Shown here: positions 24,215 through 27,457 of the stretch, in pieces
Position numbering within the stretch: the first letter of the stretch is position 1
How the letters are laid out: every line of letters begins with the position of its first letter
From: CALGLS01 sp047626155
Lineage (GTDB): Bacteria > Bacteroidota > Bacteroidia > Chitinophagales > Saprospiraceae
Assembly: GCA_047626155.1 (NCBI GenBank)
Contig: JBLHRR010000064.1
Span: 1 to 27,457 of the forward strand
Length of the DNA stretch: 27,457 nt
Direction: 5' to 3'
The notes under the pieces: model-generated
Database searches by the model: none
What the model was told of the DNA's origin: nothing
Seen by the model: the letters and a program-made list of their open reading frames with translations, nothing else
Made by a program: the position numbers and the translations under genes

Positions 24215-25822
24215 TTAAATCCAAGCGGAGAATCCTAACAAAAAGACAACAGTCAAAACAAAAAATCCTAACAAGTAATAACTCACTTTGTCCAATTTCC
24301 CAGGAACGACATACCAACCATTTTCTTTTTCTGGTAATCCTTCTGCAATGAATCTTGCCTTTTGACCTGGAATTGAATACGGTGACCATTCTTTTTGATA
24401 ACCATCTAACATTATACTTGCACCAATCGAAACAACAATATTTACAGATGCTCCAACCACCGCATACCAAGGCCAAGCGACATCAGTTTGAGTAGCGACA
24501 TAAGCAAGAACAATAAATCCCGCAACTACTCCGATCAACAATCCTCTCTCGGTGGTATGCTTAGAATAAAACCCTAAGCCATACATACTTAATTTTGCCC
24601 CTACGAAATAGGAACCTACTTTTGTCAATAATTCCAAAATCGAACCGGTAGAATTTGTAAATGCAATCGCAGGAATAATTATTAAAGCAGCCCACATCAC
24701 TGTTGACCAGCGAGCGACTTTCAAATAATGTTCTGGCGTTTCATCGGGTTTAATATATTTTTGATAAAACCCTTCTGTTGAAACGGTAGAGAAAGAATTT
24801 AAGGCTGAAGATAAACTTGACATACTAGCTGCTAAAACTGCTGCTGCAATAATTCCAATAAAACCATTGAAGCCTTCTTTTTCTGCAAACTCCAACATAA
24901 TAGTATTGTCATTATCGAAAGTTCGACCATCATAATATTGATAGAACAAAACGCCAATGAAAATAAATAGAAAGTAAATGAAGAATGCAGCAAAGCCCAT
25001 CAAAGCTAAAGACTTTTTCGCATCGCCCATATTTTTTGCACCTAGCGTTCGCTGCATCATCATTTGATTGGCACCATAAACGGTAACATGATAAATGGTC
25101 ATCGCAAAGATACCCGCCCAGACTGTAGTCGTTTTTGAAAAATCGGTACTCCAATCAATTGGGTTTATTTTGCCTTGAGTTTTGAGACTGGAAAGTGTCT
25201 CACCAAGAGACTCGGGCATATTTTTCAACAACACAAAAAGTATGATCAATCCCCCTAAAAGAAAAATACCAGATTGTAAAACATCCGTCCAAATGACTGC
25301 TGTAATTCCACCTAGGGAGGTATAAATTAAAGTGATGATAGAAACGACAATGATGCTTTCTATTACACCAAACCCAGTTATATAACTTATCACTAAGGCG
25401 GAACCATATAGCACCGCTGCTGAAGACAATAATTGGGTCATTATAAAAATGATGGAAATTACATTTCGGGAAATACTACCAAATCTTTTCTCTTGGTATT
25501 CATAAATAGAAACAACTCCAGCTTGCATAAAAAAAGGAACGAACAATGCCATCACTAAAATAATCACCAAAGGATAATTAAGATGAATAGCAATGACCGA
25601 CAGTCCTTCTTTATATGACCAAGCAGGCGCACCTAAAAAAGTCATGGCACTTACATAAGTGGCCAACACAGAAATTCCAATTGCCCACCAAGGCGTGGTT
25701 TTTCGGCCGAGATAAAAATCTTCAGCAGTTGTTACTTTTTTTGACAAAACAAAACCTAACAATAGATTAGCAAGGAGATAAATAATAATAATTGACCAAT
25801 TAATAATTCCTATTTGTTCCAT
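24215..25822 (-). CDS. Sodium:solute symporter (SSS family)
   Basis: A 535-residue inner-membrane carrier with about 13 hydrophobic segments, typical of the SSS family: AEDFYLGRKTTPWWAIG after the first segment, SVLATYVSAMTFLG in the second, VIWTDVLQSGIFLLGG and LAASMSSLSSALNSFSTVS (the SS/N sodium-site helix). I chose the ATG at 25822, where the first membrane segment begins normally (MEQIGIINWSIII); the frame is open 36 nt further to 25858, but those codons add only a basic, T-rich-encoded tail. Members import sugars, organic acids, vitamins or sialic acid with sodium. It lies in the catabolic operon between the HisD-like enzyme and the lactonase and probably imports the desulfated substrate. 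Confidence 0.92.
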   Translation of the reverse strand: MEQIGIINWSIIIIYLLANLLLGFVLSKKVTTAEDFYLGRKTTPWWAIGISVLATYVSAMTFLGAPAWSYKEGLSVIAIHLNYPLVIILVMALFVPFFMQAGVVSIYEYQEKRFGSISRNVISIIFIMTQLLSSAAVLYGSALVISYITGFGVIESIIVVSIITLIYTSLGGITAVIWTDVLQSGIFLLGGLIILFVLLKNMPESLGETLSSLKTQGKINPIDWSTDFSKTTTVWAGIFAMTIYHVTVYGANQMMMQRTLGAKNMGDAKKSLALMGFAAFFIYFLFIFIGVLFYQYYDGRTFDNDNTIMLEFAEKEGFNGFIGIIAAAVLAASMSSLSSALNSFSTVSTEGFYQKYIKPDETPEHYLKVARWSTVMWAALIIIPAIAFTNSTGSILELLTKVGSYFVGAKLSMYGLGFYSKHTTERGLLIGVVAGFIVLAYVATQTDVAWPWYAVVGASVNIVVSIGASIMLDGYQKEWSPYSIPGQKARFIAEGLPEKENGWYVVPGKLDKVSYYLLGFFVLTVVFLLGFSAWI

Positions 25823-25932
25823 GTTTTTTCGTTTTGTTTTGAAAAAAATAATTGACAAAATAACTCGAAGTCATTTGAGTGTGTGACATATTTCCAGAAT
25901 CCAATTTTTGGCCTTTTGCTTTGGCTACTGGC

Positions 25933-25965
25933 AGTTGGCTTTTAGCAGTTAGCTAAAAGCCAACT
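25933..25965. repeat. 14-bp perfect hairpin inside the operon
   Basis: AGTTGGCTTTTAGC (25933-25946) and GCTAAAAGCCAACT (25952-25965) are perfect reverse complements with loop AGTTA. It lies 9 nt after the HisD-like gene stop and about 110 nt before the symporter start. No T run follows on the minus strand, so a processing site or partial attenuator is more likely than a full terminator. Confidence 0.65.
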
Positions 25966-25974
25966 ACTGAACAG

Positions 25975-27276
25975 TTACACTAATTCTTCCTTTTTGCCGT
26001 ACCGTCTTACTCGTAAATCTGCCTGTTCTTTGTGCCCCATAAATCCTTCTATTTCGCAAAGGCGAGAACAGTAACTTCCTACAAGTGCCGATGCTTCATC
26101 TGTCGTCACTCTTTGATAAGTACAGGTTTTGATAAATTTCCCAACCCAAAGACCACCGGTATATCGAGCTGCTTTTTTAGTTGGCAAAGTATGATTGGTT
26201 CCTATTGCTTTATCGCCATAGGCTACGTTGGTTCGATTGCCTAAAAACAATGCACCATAATTGGTCATATTTTCCAAAAAGTAATCTGGATTTTTAGTAT
26301 TAATTTGAACATGCTCACTTGCAATATCATCGGCTACCGCTACCATTTCTGCTTCACTTTCTACCAAAATTACTTGACCATAATCTTCCCAAGCTTTACC
26401 CGCTATGTCAGCAGTCGAAAGTACTGCTAGTTGTTTTTTGACTTCATCTTCAATCGCCATCGCCAAATCTTCACTAGTCGTTAAAAGTATTGATGGTGAG
26501 TTGGGGCCATGCTCTGCCTGTCCTAACAAATCAGTTACAACTTGTTCTGCATCACAGGTTTCGTCTGCAATAACCAGTGTCTCTGTTGGTCCTGCCAATA
26601 AATCAATTCCGACTTGTCCGAATAATTGTCGTTTTGCTTCTGCCACATATTGATTCCCTGGCCCTACAATCATATCCACTTGTTGCATTCCTACACAACC
26701 GTAAGCCATCGAAGCCATTGCTTGAACACCACCTAAAATATAAATTTCATCCGCTCCTCCAAAATGCATCGCTGTCACCGTTTCCGCAGGAGGCATTCCG
26801 CTTTTTGGGTCAGGCGGCGTACATGCAATTATTCTTTTCACACCAGCAACTTTTGCAGTCAACACACTCATGTGTGCAGATGCTACCATAGGGTATCGAC
26901 CTCCTGGCACATAGCAACCAACACTGTTGACAGGCAAATTTTTATGTCCTAAAATCACGCCTGGGATGGTCTCAATTTCTACATCTCGAAGGGCAGATTT
27001 TTGAATTTGTGCAAAACGCCGAACTTGCGCTTGTGCCCACTTGATGTCCTCTTGAGTGCTCTTTGGAACAGTTGCTATAATGCTTTGAATTTCTTCGGCT
27101 GAAAGTCGAAATGATTCAGGATTCCATTTGTCAAATTTATTGGATAATTCTCGAACCGCTTCATCTCTTCGAGTCGCTACATCATTCAAAATACCTTCTA
27201 CGATTTGGCGAGTCTTTGCTTGATTAGCAGAAGAGTCCGCTTCTGTGATTCCTTTTTTGATATACTTTATTGCCAT
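25975..27276 (-). CDS. Histidinol-dehydrogenase-like alcohol dehydrogenase (HpsN-type candidate)
   Basis: A 433-residue cytoplasmic enzyme of the HisD family. Zinc ligands are all present: Gln253 and His256 (LLGQAEHGPNS), Asp355 (AYGDKAIGTNH) and His415 (GFMGHKEQA). Catalytic Glu321-His322 lie in ASEHVQI, and the NAD-binding VGPGNQYVAEAKRQL is at 204-218. HisD oxidises histidinol to histidine in two steps; the homologue HpsN oxidises dihydroxypropanesulfonate to sulfolactate. No his genes are near, and the gene stands in a catabolic operon with a transporter, lactonase and sulfatase, so oxidation of a terminal alcohol of the imported compound to an acid is more likely than histidine synthesis. 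The substrate loops cannot be read well enough to tell. Confidence 0.85.
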   Translation of the reverse strand: MAIKYIKKGITEADSSANQAKTRQIVEGILNDVATRRDEAVRELSNKFDKWNPESFRLSAEEIQSIIATVPKSTQEDIKWAQAQVRRFAQIQKSALRDVEIETIPGVILGHKNLPVNSVGCYVPGGRYPMVASAHMSVLTAKVAGVKRIIACTPPDPKSGMPPAETVTAMHFGGADEIYILGGVQAMASMAYGCVGMQQVDMIVGPGNQYVAEAKRQLFGQVGIDLLAGPTETLVIADETCDAEQVVTDLLGQAEHGPNSPSILLTTSEDLAMAIEDEVKKQLAVLSTADIAGKAWEDYGQVILVESEAEMVAVADDIASEHVQINTKNPDYFLENMTNYGALFLGNRTNVAYGDKAIGTNHTLPTKKAARYTGGLWVGKFIKTCTYQRVTTDEASALVGSYCSRLCEIEGFMGHKEQADLRVRRYGKKEELV

Positions 27277-27330
27277 GACTTATTATTATTTTGGATAAAT
27301 TATTTTAATATTAAACTGGATTTCCTTAAA

Positions 27331-27457
27331 TCACCATTTCACCTTCAATCGTTTCGCTGGCTGTCGAAAATATTTCGTTTTCTCCGACGCGACCAGAATA
27401 TTTTTATTATCTAAAAAATCTAATGATTCATATTGCGTTGCAAAAATTAAAATGGGT
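27331..27457 (-). CDS. C-terminal end of an unidentified protein (partial)
   Basis: The minus strand is open from the window edge to a TGA at 27331-27333, giving 41 residues: they begin PILIFATQYESLDFLDNKNI and end with a basic tail (RQPAKRLKVKW). The gap to the HisD-like gene is 54 nt and both are on the same strand, so this is probably the preceding gene of the operon. Composition is protein-like, but the stretch is too short to recognise a family. Confidence 0.45.
   Translation of the reverse strand, partial: PILIFATQYESLDFLDNKNILVASEKTKYFRQPAKRLKVKW

Noticed and set aside
25823..25858. Upstream start of the symporter
   Set aside because: The extra 12 residues are basic and A/T-rich-encoded; the ATG at 25822 gives the normal SSS N terminus.
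25975..27276. Histidine biosynthesis operon
   Set aside because: Only a HisD homologue is present; all neighbours are catabolic and no other his gene is seen.

Overview
The window looks like a chromosomal segment of a member of the Bacteroidota, most plausibly a Saprospiria-like marine or aquatic relative. The reasons are a 1042-residue protein with a C-terminal sorting domain of the type IX secretion system, the almost complete lack of Shine-Dalgarno sequences, a promoter upstream of position 7793 of the Bacteroidota type (TTTG, 17-nt spacer, TAnnTTTK-like box), and small families typical of the phylum (DUF4159, DUF5362, DUF937-OmpA fusion). The exact taxon cannot be fixed without a search.

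Left part, 1-7.1 kb, is housekeeping: tRNA-Leu(CAA), hscB (Fe-S assembly co-chaperone), rseP (site-2 protease), rsmE (16S rRNA methyltransferase), an exported DUF4159 protein, a small PspC-domain membrane protein, a Gfo/Idh/MocA oxidoreductase and a divergent bile-acid:sodium-symporter-family carrier. The spaces between these genes carry short dispersed repeats and strong inverted repeats, including a 24-bp palindrome between the two divergent genes at 6.1 kb.

Middle part, 7.1-16.8 kb, holds a cell-envelope group (DUF937-transmembrane-OmpA protein, DUF5362 membrane protein, tiny glycine-rich hydrophobic protein) with clear terminators, a decayed sialate-O-acetylesterase-like fragment, a large secreted lamin-tail/Calx-beta/T9SS protein, rmuC, and a scar of mobile elements: an IS4-type transposase broken by at least three frameshifts, followed by a truncated IS3-type integrase fragment.

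Right part, 16.8-27.5 kb, is the most interesting. At least eight co-oriented genes on the minus strand form a putative operon: (partial unknown gene) - histidinol-dehydrogenase-like enzyme - sodium:solute symporter - SMP-30 lactonase - SDR dehydrogenase - double-NTF2/SnoaL protein A - Tat-exported sulfatase - double-NTF2/SnoaL protein B - single-domain MetE-like zinc methyltransferase. Gene gaps are 19 to 131 nt, two of them filled by strong hairpins. The set reads as a catabolic pathway: a sulfate ester is cleaved outside the cytoplasm, the product enters with sodium, is oxidised by the SDR and the HisD-like enzyme, a lactone is opened by the SMP-30 enzyme, and unknown steps are carried out by the paired SnoaL proteins and the MetE-like enzyme. 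I do not know a characterised pathway with this gene set. Its substrate is unknown; the pathway order is inference. The insertion-sequence scar lies just past its 3' end and is compatible with acquisition by transfer.
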